Assembly: GCA_029862975.1 (NCBI GenBank)
Contig: JAOTWP010000024.1
Coordinates: forward strand, 1 to 38,066
DNA: 38,066 nt
Direction: 5' to 3'
Origin: Acidobacteriota bacterium
GTDB taxonomy: Bacteria > Acidobacteriota > Thermoanaerobaculia > Multivoradales > JAHEKO01
Below the pieces are notes generated by a model. The model was not told where the DNA came from and searched no databases. It saw only the letters and a list, made by a program, of their open reading frames with translations. This document shows positions 1 to 8,653 of this stretch, one piece after another. The first letter of the stretch is position 1; each line of letters opens with the position of its first letter. The translations under genes and the position numbers were made by a program.

Positions 1-60
1 GAGATCGCGCAGAAAGGCGAAGAGGGCCGGGCGGAAAGGGTTCGCGTCGTTCGCGGTCAT
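1..60 (-). CDS. DUF2461-like protein, N-terminal fragment
   Basis: Only the first 20 codons are inside the window; the gene continues leftward beyond base 1. The ATG is at 60-58 and is preceded at a normal distance by a good Shine-Dalgarno sequence (AAGGAGA, complement of 66-72), which makes the start convincing. The fragment reads MTANDANPFRPALFAFLRDL. The pattern of a Phe-rich turn followed by an F-x-FL-x-x-L helix is what DUF2461 (TIGR02453) proteins show at their N-terminus. The family is conserved but has no established function. With 20 residues the family call is tentative, but the presence of a gene start is well supported. It diverges from the dehydratase gene at 316. Confidence 0.55.
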   Translation of the reverse strand, partial: MTANDANPFRPALFAFLRDL

Positions 61-275
61 GGGGATCTCCTTGGCTGATCGTGCGTGGATTCTAGTCCGT
101 TGGATCGCGAGGCGCGGCCAATCGAGGGTCGCCTCGCCGCCGTCCGGTGGAAGGACGCCAGGCGAGTCCCGGATCTTGCAGGCCGCGCCACCTGCCGCTC
201 ACCTCGAGCCGGGTAGAGGCTCGGATCCTCCCGCCGGCCGAGGCCGTGGCGCTCGACGTCGAAACCTCGCGGCGG

Positions 276-304
276 GTAGTACCGTGGCGGGGGTCCGGTG
301 CTAC
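276..304 (+). promoter_or_regulatory. leader hairpin before dehydratase gene
   Basis: Bases 276-284 (GTAGTACCG) and 296-304 (CGGTGCTAC) can form a 9-bp stem with one G-U pair around an 11-base loop. The hairpin ends 11 bases before the ATG at 316, which lacks a clear Shine-Dalgarno sequence. It could influence translation initiation or transcript stability. It was seen by eye only and could be chance in GC-rich DNA. Confidence 0.3.
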
Positions 305-315
305 TCTAACCGGCC

Positions 316-1269
316 ATGTCCGACGTCACTTTCGAAGACGTCCTCGCCGCCGCCGAGCGGCTGGAGGGGGTCGTCCACCGGACGCCGATCGCCACCTCGC
401 GCACCCTCGACGAGCGGGTCGGGGCGCGCGTCTACCTGAAGTGCGAGAACCTCCAGCGGGTCGGGGCGTTCAAGATCCGCGGCGCCTACAACGCCATCTC
501 GCGGCTGTCGGAGGACGAGCGCCGGCGGGGGGTCCTCGCCTACTCGTCGGGCAATCACGCGCAGGGGGTGGCGCTCGCCGGCCGCCTGCTGGGCGTGGCG
601 ACCACCATCGTCATGCCGAAGGACGCCCCGGCGACGAAGCTGGCCGCCACCCGCGGCTACGGGGCGCGCGTCGTCCTGTACGACCGCGCGGAGGTGAGCC
701 GCCGCGAGGTCGCCGCGCAGCTCCAGGAAGAGGGCGGCTACAGCGTGATCCCACCGTTCGACCACCCCCACATCGCGGCCGGCCAGGGCACCGCGGCCCT
801 CGAGCTCTTCCAGGACAAGGGCGAGCTCGACTTCCTGCTGGTGCCCTGCGGCGGCGCCGGCCTGCTCGGCGGCTCGGCGGTCGCCGCCAAGGGCCTGGCG
901 CCGCGCTGCCGGGTCTACGGCGTCGAGCCGGAGGTTGGCGACGACGCCACGCGCTCCTTCTACAGCGGCGAGATCCAGACCGTTCGCAACCCGCCCACGA
1001 TCGCCGACGGGACGCGGACGGAGTCCGTCGGCAAGCTCAACTTCGAGCTGATGCGCCGCCACGTCGACGCCATGCACACCGTCACGGAGGAGGCGATCGT
1101 CGAGGCCGTGCGCTTCCTCTTCTTCCGCCTGAAGCTCGTCGTCGAGCCCTCGGGCGCTCTCGGCGTCGCCGCCCTGCTCAGCGGCGCCGTCGAGGTCACG
1201 GGCCGGGTCGGGGTGATCCTGAGCGGCGGCAACGTCGACGGCCCGACGATGGCCGCCATCCTCTCCTGA
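316..1269 (+). CDS. threonine/serine dehydratase, PLP fold type II
   Basis: This is a 317-residue PLP enzyme of the tryptophan-synthase-beta fold, predicted to deaminate L-threonine or L-serine (or 3-hydroxyaspartate) to the 2-oxo acid and ammonia in the cytoplasm. The Schiff-base lysine is K53 in GAFKIRGAYNA. The substrate loop SSGNHAQGVA follows at about residues 76-85. The phosphate-binding glycine loop appears as CGGAGLLGG, and VEPSGALG lies near the C-terminus. The length fits the catabolic dehydratase/serine racemase type; the C-terminal ACT regulatory domain of the long biosynthetic IlvA is absent, so isoleucine feedback control is not expected. The start is the first ATG of the conserved region. 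Substrate preference among threonine, serine and hydroxyaspartate cannot be told from sequence alone. Confidence 0.88.
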   Translation: MSDVTFEDVLAAAERLEGVVHRTPIATSRTLDERVGARVYLKCENLQRVGAFKIRGAYNAISRLSEDERRRGVLAYSSGNHAQGVALAGRLLGVATTIVMPKDAPATKLAATRGYGARVVLYDRAEVSRREVAAQLQEEGGYSVIPPFDHPHIAAGQGTAALELFQDKGELDFLLVPCGGAGLLGGSAVAAKGLAPRCRVYGVEPEVGDDATRSFYSGEIQTVRNPPTIADGTRTESVGKLNFELMRRHVDAMHTVTEEAIVEAVRFLFFRLKLVVEPSGALGVAALLSGAVEVTGRVGVILSGGNVDGPTMAAILS

Positions 1270-1390
1270 AGCCGCGCCGCGCCGGCCTCGAGGGGCGATC
1301 CGGCCGCCCGCCGGAGGAAGAAACCCGCCCGCCGGAAGGTTCGTAAGGGAGAGAAGAAGGACCGCTTGCGGCGGCCCCGGAGCGACGTCC

Positions 1391-2140
1391 ATGTTCGAGA
1401 AGAGCCCCACCTGGCATCGCATCCACGGCGAGCCGCAGCGGGCGATCCGGATCCACCTCGGGTACGTGCCCGACGTCGCGGTCCACGAGGCTCGCGAGCG
1501 TCGCCGCATGCGCCTGGCGATCGTGGGGGCGATCGTCCTGCACGCCGTGCTCTTCGTCGTGCGCGTGCCGTTCGAGCCTTCGCGGCCCGACTGGACGGCG
1601 CCGCAGCGCCCCGTCTTCGCCGTCCAGCAGCTCCGCTTCCGGCAGCCCGAGCCGGTGCCGCAGCAGGCGATCCCCAAGCCACGCCGGGCGGTGAAGCGGA
1701 TTCCCATTCCCGACCCGACGCCGGACGACCCGGAGCCGATCCTCCCGGACGAGATCGAGCTTCCGCTGCCGGAGATCGACGTCGCCGAGATCGGGCTCGA
1801 CGAGTTCTTCATTCCGGACGGGCCGCCGGGCCCGAGCTCCGGCGGTTCCGGGCCGCTGCGGATGGGCGGCGACATCGTCCCGCCGGTGAAGCTCGCCGGC
1901 GACACGCCGGTCTACACCGAGGAGGCGCGCCAGGGGCGGGTGCAGGGGGTGGTCATCCTCGAGGCGGTGATCGACGTCCGCGGCAACGTCTCCGACGTCA
2001 AGGTCCTCAAGGGGCTCCCCCTCGGGCTCAGCGAGACGGCCGTGAGCGCCACCCGCGAGTGGAAGTTCCGCCCGGCGCTGCGCAATGGCGCTCCGGTCCC
2101 CGTCTTCTACAACCTGACGGTGCGCTTCTCGCTGCAGTAG
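1391..2140 (+). CDS. TonB family energy transducer
   Basis: This 249-residue protein has the three-part TonB layout. A short cytoplasmic N-terminus leads to one membrane helix at about residues 42-58, which contains a histidine (H51), as in the proton-coupled TonB helix. A Pro/Glu/Asp-rich linker then spans the periplasm. A TonB C-terminal domain from about residue 160 contains YTEEARQGRVQGVVILEAVI and ends with the W-x-F-x-P-A motif (REWKFRPAL). Known TonB proteins pass proton-motive force from ExbBD to outer-membrane receptors. No ExbB, ExbD or receptor gene lies in the window, so the partner is unknown. The N-terminus of about 40 residues before the helix is longer than in E. coli TonB but common in Acidobacteria-type TonB proteins. 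The gene lies 121 bases after the dehydratase, with which it has no obvious functional link. Confidence 0.88.
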   Translation: MFEKSPTWHRIHGEPQRAIRIHLGYVPDVAVHEARERRRMRLAIVGAIVLHAVLFVVRVPFEPSRPDWTAPQRPVFAVQQLRFRQPEPVPQQAIPKPRRAVKRIPIPDPTPDDPEPILPDEIELPLPEIDVAEIGLDEFFIPDGPPGPSSGGSGPLRMGGDIVPPVKLAGDTPVYTEEARQGRVQGVVILEAVIDVRGNVSDVKVLKGLPLGLSETAVSATREWKFRPALRNGAPVPVFYNLTVRFSLQ

Positions 2141-2206
2141 GGCGCAGGCGGGCCGAGGCCGGAGGGGCTCGAACGCCAGCGCTGCGAGCTGCTACGGTAG
2201 GCGGCG

Positions 2207-2566
2207 ATGGACACGCTTTCGTTCACGGCTCTGTGGTCCTGGCTGCAGGGCCACCTCGGCTGCATCCAGCGGGTGTCGACCCCGGAGGCCGTCCTCTTCG
2301 ACGACGACGATCTGCACTGGTATCTCGGGCCGCTCGACGGCAACGAGGTGGTGCAGGTGATCCGCGGCAAGCGACTGATGGGCGAGATCGTCGTCGATCC
2401 GGAGCGGGTCAGCTACGTGCAGGCGCTCGGCGAGGAGAGCGCCGGGGAGTACGTGTTCGAGGCGATCAGCGAGACCGAGACCGAGCGGGTCGCCGTCTAC
2501 ACCTTCGTGCTGGTCCACGACCTTGATGCCGAGGGAGCCCCCGCCCACGGCTCCGGGATCCACTAG
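2207..2566 (+). CDS. hypothetical protein, 119 aa
   Basis: I do not recognise this family. The 119-residue product is acidic and shows no signal peptide or membrane helix. It has an aromatic N-terminal segment (ALWSWLQGHLGC), a run of aspartates (FDDDDLHWYLGP, about residues 31-42) and a regular strand-rich middle. Codon usage matches its neighbours and it is followed by a terminator-like hairpin at 2579-2610, both of which support a real gene. The start ATG at 2207 lies after a modest purine-rich stretch. Function cannot be assigned. Confidence 0.65.
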   Translation: MDTLSFTALWSWLQGHLGCIQRVSTPEAVLFDDDDLHWYLGPLDGNEVVQVIRGKRLMGEIVVDPERVSYVQALGEESAGEYVFEAISETETERVAVYTFVLVHDLDAEGAPAHGSGIH

Positions 2567-2578
2567 CCCGCCCGGCCC

Positions 2579-2610
2579 GAGAGCTCGCCGGCCGGCAGGC
2601 CGGCGCTCTC
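2579..2610 (+). terminator. GC-rich hairpin, probable terminator
   Basis: GAGAGC plus GCCGGCC on the left pairs with GGCCGGC plus GCTCTC on the right, with a 2-base bulge and the loop GGCA, making a 13-bp stem 12 bases after the stop of the preceding gene. Only a weak T-containing tail (GTTGTGGG) follows, so intrinsic termination may be partial. It separates the TonB/119-aa genes from the efflux operon. Confidence 0.5.
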
Positions 2611-2810
2611 GTTGTGGGCCAGGCACGCGCCGGTCCGATAGTCTGGGGGCCGGGGGAATCTCGAGGTCGCGGCCGGATGCCGCGTACGCGCGGGAACCTC
2701 GGCACGCCGCAGTGCCTCTCAGGGACACATGGGCGCTCTCCATGCGGCCGGTCGCGCCCTGGCGGTCGCCGCCCGGAAGCGCCGGGAACACGCGATCGAG
2801 TGAGGTCTCG

Positions 2811-4229
2811 ATGAAGAACGAACGACACACCGTCCGCCGGCTGGCCACCTTCCTGCCGGCGGTCCTGGCGCTGGCCGCCGCGTCGTGGCCGGCCGCCGCG
2901 GCCGAGCTCACCCTGGGTGAGGCGATGGCGATGGCGCGCGCCCAATCGAGGACGGCCGTGGCCGCGCGTGAGCGGGCGGCCGCCGGCGGCGAGCGGCTGC
3001 GCGAGGCGCGGGCCTACCGCCGGCCGGTCTTGAGCCTGAGCGAGACGTGGTTCCGGACCGACTCGCCGGCCGAGGCCTTCGCCTTCCAGCTCAACCAGAA
3101 GCGCTTCTCGCTGCCCGAGTTCGCGGCCGGCGACCCCAACGACCCGGCGGCCATCGAGAACGCGCTGACGCGGCTCGAGGTGTCGATGCCGCTCTACACC
3201 GGGGGCGAGCTCGCGGGGCGCATCCGGCAAGCCGAGCTGGCGGCCGAGGCCGCGGGCGAGAACGCCGCCTGGGTCGCGGACCGGGCGGCGCTGGCGGCGG
3301 CGGAGGCCTACGTCGGCCTGGCCCGGGCGCGCGAGCAGGTCGCGCTGCTCGAGCGCTCGCTCGAGACGGTCGCGGGCCACGTCGAGCTGGCGCGGGCCTA
3401 CGTCGAGCAGGGGATGCTGGTGAGCTCGGAGCTGCTGCGGGCGGAGGTCGAGCACGCGCGGATCGAGGACCTGCTGCGCGAGGCGCAGGGGATGGCCGAG
3501 GTCGCGGCCGCCAACCTCTCGTTCCGGCTGGCGATCGAGCGGCGGACCGACTGGCGCCTCGCGCCGCTCGGCGACCCGGCGCCCATGGGGGACGACCTCG
3601 ACGCCTGGCTCGCGGACGCCGAGGCGCGCCGCGATCTCGTGGCGGCCCGGCGGCTGCTCGAGGCCGGCGAGCTCGAGGAGCGGGTGCAGCGCTCCGGCCT
3701 GCTCCCCAAGACCGGAATCGCCGTCCGCCGAGACTGGAACGACGAGACCCTCTTCGGCGCGAGCGCCGACTCCACCGCGGTGATGGCGATGGCCCGCATC
3801 GAGCTTTTTGCCGGCGGCCGTCACCGCGCGGCGGCGGGAGCCGCCCGCGCCGACGCAGAAGCGGCTCGTAGCGACGTCGAGCAGTTCCGCCAGGGCATCC
3901 GGCTGGAAGTCGAGGGGGCCTTCGTCAGGGCCACGAGCGCCCGCGAGCGGCTTGCCACGGCGCGGGGCGGGGTGACGGCGGCGGCCGAGGTCGAGCGCAT
4001 CACCCGCGAGCGCTTCGCGAGCGGGGTCGTCAAGACGATCGACCTGCTCGATGCCGTCACCGCGCGCCGCGAGGCCGAGATGCGGGAGCTCGTGGCGCGC
4101 ACCGAGGCGCATCTGGCTGGCCTCGCCCTGGCGCTCGCGGCGGGGCGGGAGCCCGAGAGCGCGCTGCCGCCGAGCGGCGGGGCGCGAGGACCGAGCACCG
4201 CGAGCCCAACGACGAGGATGACGCCATGA
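2811..4229 (+). CDS. TolC-family outer membrane efflux channel
   Basis: This is the outer-membrane channel of the tripartite pump encoded by the next two genes. The 472-residue protein starts with a Sec signal peptide (basic MKNERHTVRRLA, hydrophobic core, then a cut near WPAAAAEL). The mature part opens with LTLGEAMAMARAQ, the usual first helix of the family, followed by two long Ala/Glu/Arg-rich helical repeats separated by strands (for example SMPLYTGGELAGRIRQAEL and the later equivalent MARIELFAGGRHRAAAGAA). That duplicated hairpin plan defines TolC/OEP proteins. A longer open frame upstream lacks coding character; the ATG at 2811 is chosen because the signal peptide begins there. The stop overlaps the next start by ATGA, indicating translational coupling. 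Confidence 0.88.
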   Translation: MKNERHTVRRLATFLPAVLALAAASWPAAAAELTLGEAMAMARAQSRTAVAARERAAAGGERLREARAYRRPVLSLSETWFRTDSPAEAFAFQLNQKRFSLPEFAAGDPNDPAAIENALTRLEVSMPLYTGGELAGRIRQAELAAEAAGENAAWVADRAALAAAEAYVGLARAREQVALLERSLETVAGHVELARAYVEQGMLVSSELLRAEVEHARIEDLLREAQGMAEVAAANLSFRLAIERRTDWRLAPLGDPAPMGDDLDAWLADAEARRDLVAARRLLEAGELEERVQRSGLLPKTGIAVRRDWNDETLFGASADSTAVMAMARIELFAGGRHRAAAGAARADAEAARSDVEQFRQGIRLEVEGAFVRATSARERLATARGGVTAAAEVERITRERFASGVVKTIDLLDAVTARREAEMRELVARTEAHLAGLALALAAGREPESALPPSGGARGPSTASPTTRMTP

Positions 4230-5341
4230 CGACGAACCGACGATGGACCCCGACGATCGCGCCGCTTGCCGCGGCGCTCGCGCTCGCCGCGGGCTGCGGC
4301 GCCCCCGAGCCCGCCGGCCCGGAGCCCGCGGCCGTCGCGATCGAGGCCGAGCTGGCAACGGTCGAGCGCGCCGAGGCGGCGAGCCGGGTGGAGCTCTTCG
4401 GCACCGTCCGGGCGCAGCGGACGGCGGCGGTCGCCGCGCGGGTGATGGCCATGGTGACGGCGGTGCGGGTGCGAACCGGCGAGGCCGTCCGCGAGGGCCA
4501 GCTGCTGCTCGAGATCGACCCGCAGGCGGCGCAGGGCCAGCTCTCGCAGGCCCGGGGCGCCCTGGCCCAGGCCCAGGCGGCGCTGGCGCTGGCCGAGCGC
4601 AACTACGAGCGCTTCACGGCCCTGGCGGCGTCCGCGGCCGCCTCCGAGCTCGAGCTGGACATGGCGCGGATGCAGTACGACCAGGCCCGAGGCGCCGTCG
4701 AGCAGGCCGCGGGCGCGGTCGCGGCGGCCTCCTCCGTGGCGGCCGACTCGCAAGTCGTGGCGCCGTTCGCCGGCCGCGTGGCGCGGCGCATGGTGGACGT
4801 CGGAGACCTGGCGGCCCCGGGACGGCCGCTCGTGATGCTCGAGTCCGTGGACGGCCGGCGTCTGGCGGTCGAGGTGCCGGAGCGGGTGATGGCGGCCGCC
4901 GGCCTGGCCGTCGGCGACCCGGTGGAAGCGCGGATCGACAGCCGTCCCGACCTCGGGACGATCGCCGGCACGGTGGCCGAGGTGACGCCGGGCGCGGACC
5001 CCGGGACGCATTCGTTCGCGGTCGAGGTCGCGCTGCCTGCCGCGGCCGTCGCCGCCGGCTCCTCGGGCCGGGCGTGGCTCGCGGTCGACCGGCGCGAGGT
5101 CGTGGCCGTGCCGCGGCGCGCGCTGCTGCGGCAAGGCGGCCTCGTCCTGGTGGTGGTCCGCGGCGGCGACGGGCGGGCCGCGTCGCGGGTCGTGACGCTC
5201 GGCGACGCCCTGGCCGACGACCGGGTGGAGGTGCTCTCGGGTCTGGCGGGCGGCGAGACGGTGGCTCTCGATCTGGCGGTCGTGCCGCCCGCCGGCGCCC
5301 GTCTGGAGGCGGCCCCGCCGCGCGCGGAGGCCACGCCGTGA
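4226..5341 (+). CDS. RND efflux periplasmic adaptor, lipoprotein
   Basis: This 371-residue membrane-fusion protein bridges the RND pump and the TolC channel. The N-terminus is a lipoprotein signal with the lipobox LAAGC (C24), so the protein should be anchored in the inner membrane by lipid. The lipoyl/barrel-sandwich half-motif appears as VTAVRVRTGEAVREGQLLLEI. It is followed by an Ala/Gln-rich helical hairpin (about residues 90-170) and the second lipoyl half with VVAPFAGRVARRMVDVGD. Beta-barrel and membrane-proximal regions follow. The gene overlaps TolC upstream (ATGA) and the pump gene downstream (GTGA), so the three are coupled. The transported compound is not evident from the adaptor. 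Confidence 0.9.
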   Translation: MTTNRRWTPTIAPLAAALALAAGCGAPEPAGPEPAAVAIEAELATVERAEAASRVELFGTVRAQRTAAVAARVMAMVTAVRVRTGEAVREGQLLLEIDPQAAQGQLSQARGALAQAQAALALAERNYERFTALAASAAASELELDMARMQYDQARGAVEQAAGAVAAASSVAADSQVVAPFAGRVARRMVDVGDLAAPGRPLVMLESVDGRRLAVEVPERVMAAAGLAVGDPVEARIDSRPDLGTIAGTVAEVTPGADPGTHSFAVEVALPAAAVAAGSSGRAWLAVDRREVVAVPRRALLRQGGLVLVVVRGGDGRAASRVVTLGDALADDRVEVLSGLAGGETVALDLAVVPPAGARLEAAPPRAEATP

Positions 5342-8300
5342 GCGCCGACCGCGGCGCGGGGCCGGGCGCCGCCGGCGATAGCCTCAAGGCAGGCTCGAAG
5401 AAGCGCCGGAAGGTGGGTTTCTCCGGGCGGGTGGCGAAGACGTTTCTCGAGTCGAAGCTGACGCCGCTGCTGGTCGTGGGCTCGCTGCTGCTGGGAGCTT
5501 TCGGGGTGCTGGTGACCCCCAGCGAGGAGGAGCCGCAGATCAAGGTGCCGATGATCGACGTCTTCGTCGGCTTGCCGGGAGCCACGGCGCAGGAGGTCGA
5601 GCGGCGGGTGGTCTCGCCTCTCGAGCGGGCGATCTACGAGATCGCCGACGTCGAGTACGTCTACTCGACGTCGCAGCCGTCGGGCGGCCTCGTCATCGCC
5701 CGCTTCGTCGTCGGCACGGACCCCGATCAAGCGGTCGTCCGGGTGCGCGCCAAGGTCGCCGAGGCGGCGGCCGAGCTGCCGCCCGATGCCGTGGCGCCCT
5801 CGATCGTGCCGCGCTCGATCGACGACGTGCCGACCTGGGCGGTGACGCTCTGGTCCCGGCAGGCGAGCCCTCTGGTGCTGCGCCAGGTGGCCCAGGAGCT
5901 GCGCGCGCAGCTGGCGCAGGACCCGGAGGTCGCCCGGATCCGGGTGCTCGGCGGCCGCCGGCGGGCCGTCCAGGTGCGTTTCGACCCCCAGCGGCTGGCG
6001 TCGCACGACGTCTCGCTGCTGCAGGCGTACCAGGCGGTGGGCGCGGCCAGCCGGCGCCTGCCCGCCGGCTCGTTCACGGCCGCCGACGCCGAGGTGGAGG
6101 TCGAGGTGGGGAGCCGCTTCCGCTCGGCGGCCGAGGTGGGCGCCGCGGTGGTCGCCGTCCAGGACGGCCGCCCGGTCACCCTGCGGGACGTGGCCGAGAT
6201 CGTCGACGGCGCGGACGAGGCGGCCGACTACGTGTGGATCACGGCCGGGGCCGCGGCGAGCGAGAAGGGCCTGCCGGCCGATCTCGACGCGCCCGCGGTC
6301 ACCCTTGCCGTGGCCAAGAAGCCGGGCACCAATGCCGTCGATCTCGCGGCCCGTCTCGACGCCCGGGTCGCGGCGCTCGCCGGCCCCCTGATCCCGGACG
6401 ACGTCCACGTCGTCAAGACCCGCGACTACGGTTTCACCGCCGGCGAGAAGTCCTCGGAGCTGATCAAGCACCTCTGGATCGCCACCCTGGCGGTGGTCCT
6501 GCTCATGGCGCTGGCCCTGGGGCGGAGGGAGGCCGTCGTGGTCCTCGTTGCCGTGCCCACGACCCTCGCCCTGACCCTGGCGGCCTCGTACCTCTTCGGC
6601 TACACCCTCAACCGGGTCACGCTCTTTGCCCTGATCTTCGCCATCGGCATCCTCGTCGACGACGCCATCGTGGTCGTCGAGAACATCCATCGCCACTATA
6701 AGCTGGGCTGGACCAGCCCCCGCCGGGCGACGGTCTACGCCACCGACGAGGTGGGCAACCCGACGATCCTCGCGACCTTCGCGGTGATCGCGGCGCTCCT
6801 GCCGCTGGCCTTCGTCTCCGGCCTCATGGGCCCCTACATGCGGCCGATCCCGATCAACGCCTCGGCCGCCATGCTCTTCTCGCTGATCGTCGCCTTCGTC
6901 GTCTCGCCGTGGCTCACGTTCAAGCTGTTCCGGGCGAAGGCGGAGCGGTGGCGCCACGACGCCGGCGCGGCCGTGGGGCCGGAGGCGGAGACGGCGCGCG
7001 AGTCCCGGCTGCACCGGTTCTACGGGCGGCTCCTGCGCCCCCTGCTGCACAGCGCCTGGCGTCGCTGGCTGGTGCTCGCGGCCGTCGTGCTGGCGCTCCT
7101 CGTCTCGATCGCCCTGGTGCCGGCGCGCTGGGTCAAGATCAAGATGCTGCCCTACGACGACAAGAGCGAGGTGCAGGTCGTCATCGACATGCCGGAGGGC
7201 TCGACGCTCGAGGCGACCGCCGCCGTGGCCCGGCGGCTGGCCGCCGAGGCCCGCCTCGCGCCCGAGGTCACCGACGTCGAGACCTACGTCGGCACGTCCG
7301 CGCCCTTCAACTTCAACGGCCTCGTGCGGCACTACTTCCTGCGCTCCGGTCCCACCGTGGCCGACCTGCAGGTGAACCTCCTGCCCAAGCACCATCGCAG
7401 CCGCGAGAGCCATCCGTTCGCCAAGGAGCTCCGCGAGCGGTTGCGCCCGCTCGTCCAGGGCAGCGGCGCCAACGTCAAGGTGACGGAGGTGCCGCCGGGC
7501 CCGCCCGTCTGGTCCACGATGGTGGCGGAGATCTACGGGCCGGAGCTCGAGCGCCGGACGGCCCTGGCGGCGCGGGTGCGCGAGATCTTCGAGTCGACGC
7601 CGGGGATCGTCGACGTCGACTGGTGGATCGAGGACCGGGCGCCGCGGCTCGAGCTCGAGCTCGATCGCGACAAGGCCTCGCGGCTGGGGATCACGGCCGA
7701 GGCCGTGGCGACGACGGTGCGCGTCGCGCTCAGCGGAGCGCAGGTCGCGCTGCTGCGCGACGACACGGCGCGGGAGCCCGTACCCCTCGTCTTCCGCCTC
7801 GATCGTCCGCGGCGCGCGAGTGCCGACGCGCTGCTCGGCGTCCACGTCCACGCCGCGGACGGCCGCATGGTGCCGCTGTCCGAGCTGGTGACGCCGGTCG
7901 CGGCCCGGCGCGAGCGCTTCCTCTACCACAAGAACCTGCAGCCCGTGTCCTACGTCGTCGGCGAAGTGGCGGGGGCGGACGAATCGCCGGTCTACGGTAT
8001 CCTCGACATGCAGGACCGGATCGCCGCGCTCGAGGACCCGGCGCAGGGGCCGATCGACGTCCTGGCGTCCTCCATGCCCGAAGACGCGACCCGCTACGCC
8101 GTCAAGTGGGATGGCGAATGGCAGATCACGTACGAGGTCTTCCGCGACATGGGGCTGGCCTTCGCGGTGGTGCTGGTGCTGATCTACGTCCTCGTCGTCG
8201 GCTGGTTCGGCTCGTTCGTGACCCCGCTCATCATCATGGCGCCGATTCCGCTGACCCTCGTCGGGATCCTGCCGGCGCACGCCCTGGGCGGGGTCTTCTT

Positions 8301-8646
8301 CACCGCGACGTCGATGATCGGGTTCATCGCCCTGGCGGGCATCATCGTCCGCAACTCGATCCTGCTGGTGGACTTCGTCAACCTCGAGCTGGCGGCCGGC
8401 GAGACCCTGGAGGAGGCCGTCATCAAGGCGGGGGCGGTGCGCTTCCGCCCGATCGCCCTGACCGCGGCGGCTCTCGTCGTCGGGGGGCTCGTCATCCTGC
8501 TCGACCCGATCTTCCAGGGGCTGGCCGTGGCGTTGATCTCCGGGGTCGTGGTCTCCACCGCGCTGACCCTGCTCGTGATTCCCCTTCTCTACTGGATGGT
8601 CCTCGAGACCGCCGGCGGGCGCCCTGCCGCCGCCGACAAGGAGTGA
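5338..8646 (+). CDS. RND efflux transporter permease
   Basis: This is the inner-membrane proton antiporter of the tripartite pump, about 1102 residues and full length for the family. The GTG start at 5338 overlaps the adaptor stop (GTGA); longer open frames upstream are shadows of the adaptor. A basic N-terminal tail (AGSKKRRK) precedes the first membrane helix (about 42-60). The periplasmic porter domain begins with GATAQEVERRVVSPLERAIY. Helix 4 carries the proton-relay aspartate pair D441-D442 in ILVDDAIVVVENI. The second half repeats the plan, with helices after about residue 930 including MIGFIALAGIIVRNSILLVDF. The sequence fits the HAE1/AcrB-like or CzcA-like groups; substrate (drug, metal or other) is not decided by visible residues. 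The following DUF302 gene is a recurring partner of some such pumps. Confidence 0.92.
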   Translation: MSADRGAGPGAAGDSLKAGSKKRRKVGFSGRVAKTFLESKLTPLLVVGSLLLGAFGVLVTPSEEEPQIKVPMIDVFVGLPGATAQEVERRVVSPLERAIYEIADVEYVYSTSQPSGGLVIARFVVGTDPDQAVVRVRAKVAEAAAELPPDAVAPSIVPRSIDDVPTWAVTLWSRQASPLVLRQVAQELRAQLAQDPEVARIRVLGGRRRAVQVRFDPQRLASHDVSLLQAYQAVGAASRRLPAGSFTAADAEVEVEVGSRFRSAAEVGAAVVAVQDGRPVTLRDVAEIVDGADEAADYVWITAGAAASEKGLPADLDAPAVTLAVAKKPGTNAVDLAARLDARVAALAGPLIPDDVHVVKTRDYGFTAGEKSSELIKHLWIATLAVVLLMALALGRREAVVVLVAVPTTLALTLAASYLFGYTLNRVTLFALIFAIGILVDDAIVVVENIHRHYKLGWTSPRRATVYATDEVGNPTILATFAVIAALLPLAFVSGLMGPYMRPIPINASAAMLFSLIVAFVVSPWLTFKLFRAKAERWRHDAGAAVGPEAETARESRLHRFYGRLLRPLLHSAWRRWLVLAAVVLALLVSIALVPARWVKIKMLPYDDKSEVQVVIDMPEGSTLEATAAVARRLAAEARLAPEVTDVETYVGTSAPFNFNGLVRHYFLRSGPTVADLQVNLLPKHHRSRESHPFAKELRERLRPLVQGSGANVKVTEVPPGPPVWSTMVAEIYGPELERRTALAARVREIFESTPGIVDVDWWIEDRAPRLELELDRDKASRLGITAEAVATTVRVALSGAQVALLRDDTAREPVPLVFRLDRPRRASADALLGVHVHAADGRMVPLSELVTPVAARRERFLYHKNLQPVSYVVGEVAGADESPVYGILDMQDRIAALEDPAQGPIDVLASSMPEDATRYAVKWDGEWQITYEVFRDMGLAFAVVLVLIYVLVVGWFGSFVTPLIIMAPIPLTLVGILPAHALGGVFFTATSMIGFIALAGIIVRNSILLVDFVNLELAAGETLEEAVIKAGAVRFRPIALTAAALVVGGLVILLDPIFQGLAVALISGVVVSTALTLLVIPLLYWMVLETAGGRPAAADKE

Positions 8647-8653
8647 GCCCGCC

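Noticed and set aside
59..439. 126-codon plus-strand open frame at the left edge
   Set aside because: It overlaps the real dehydratase start in another frame and has no coding-type composition or motif.
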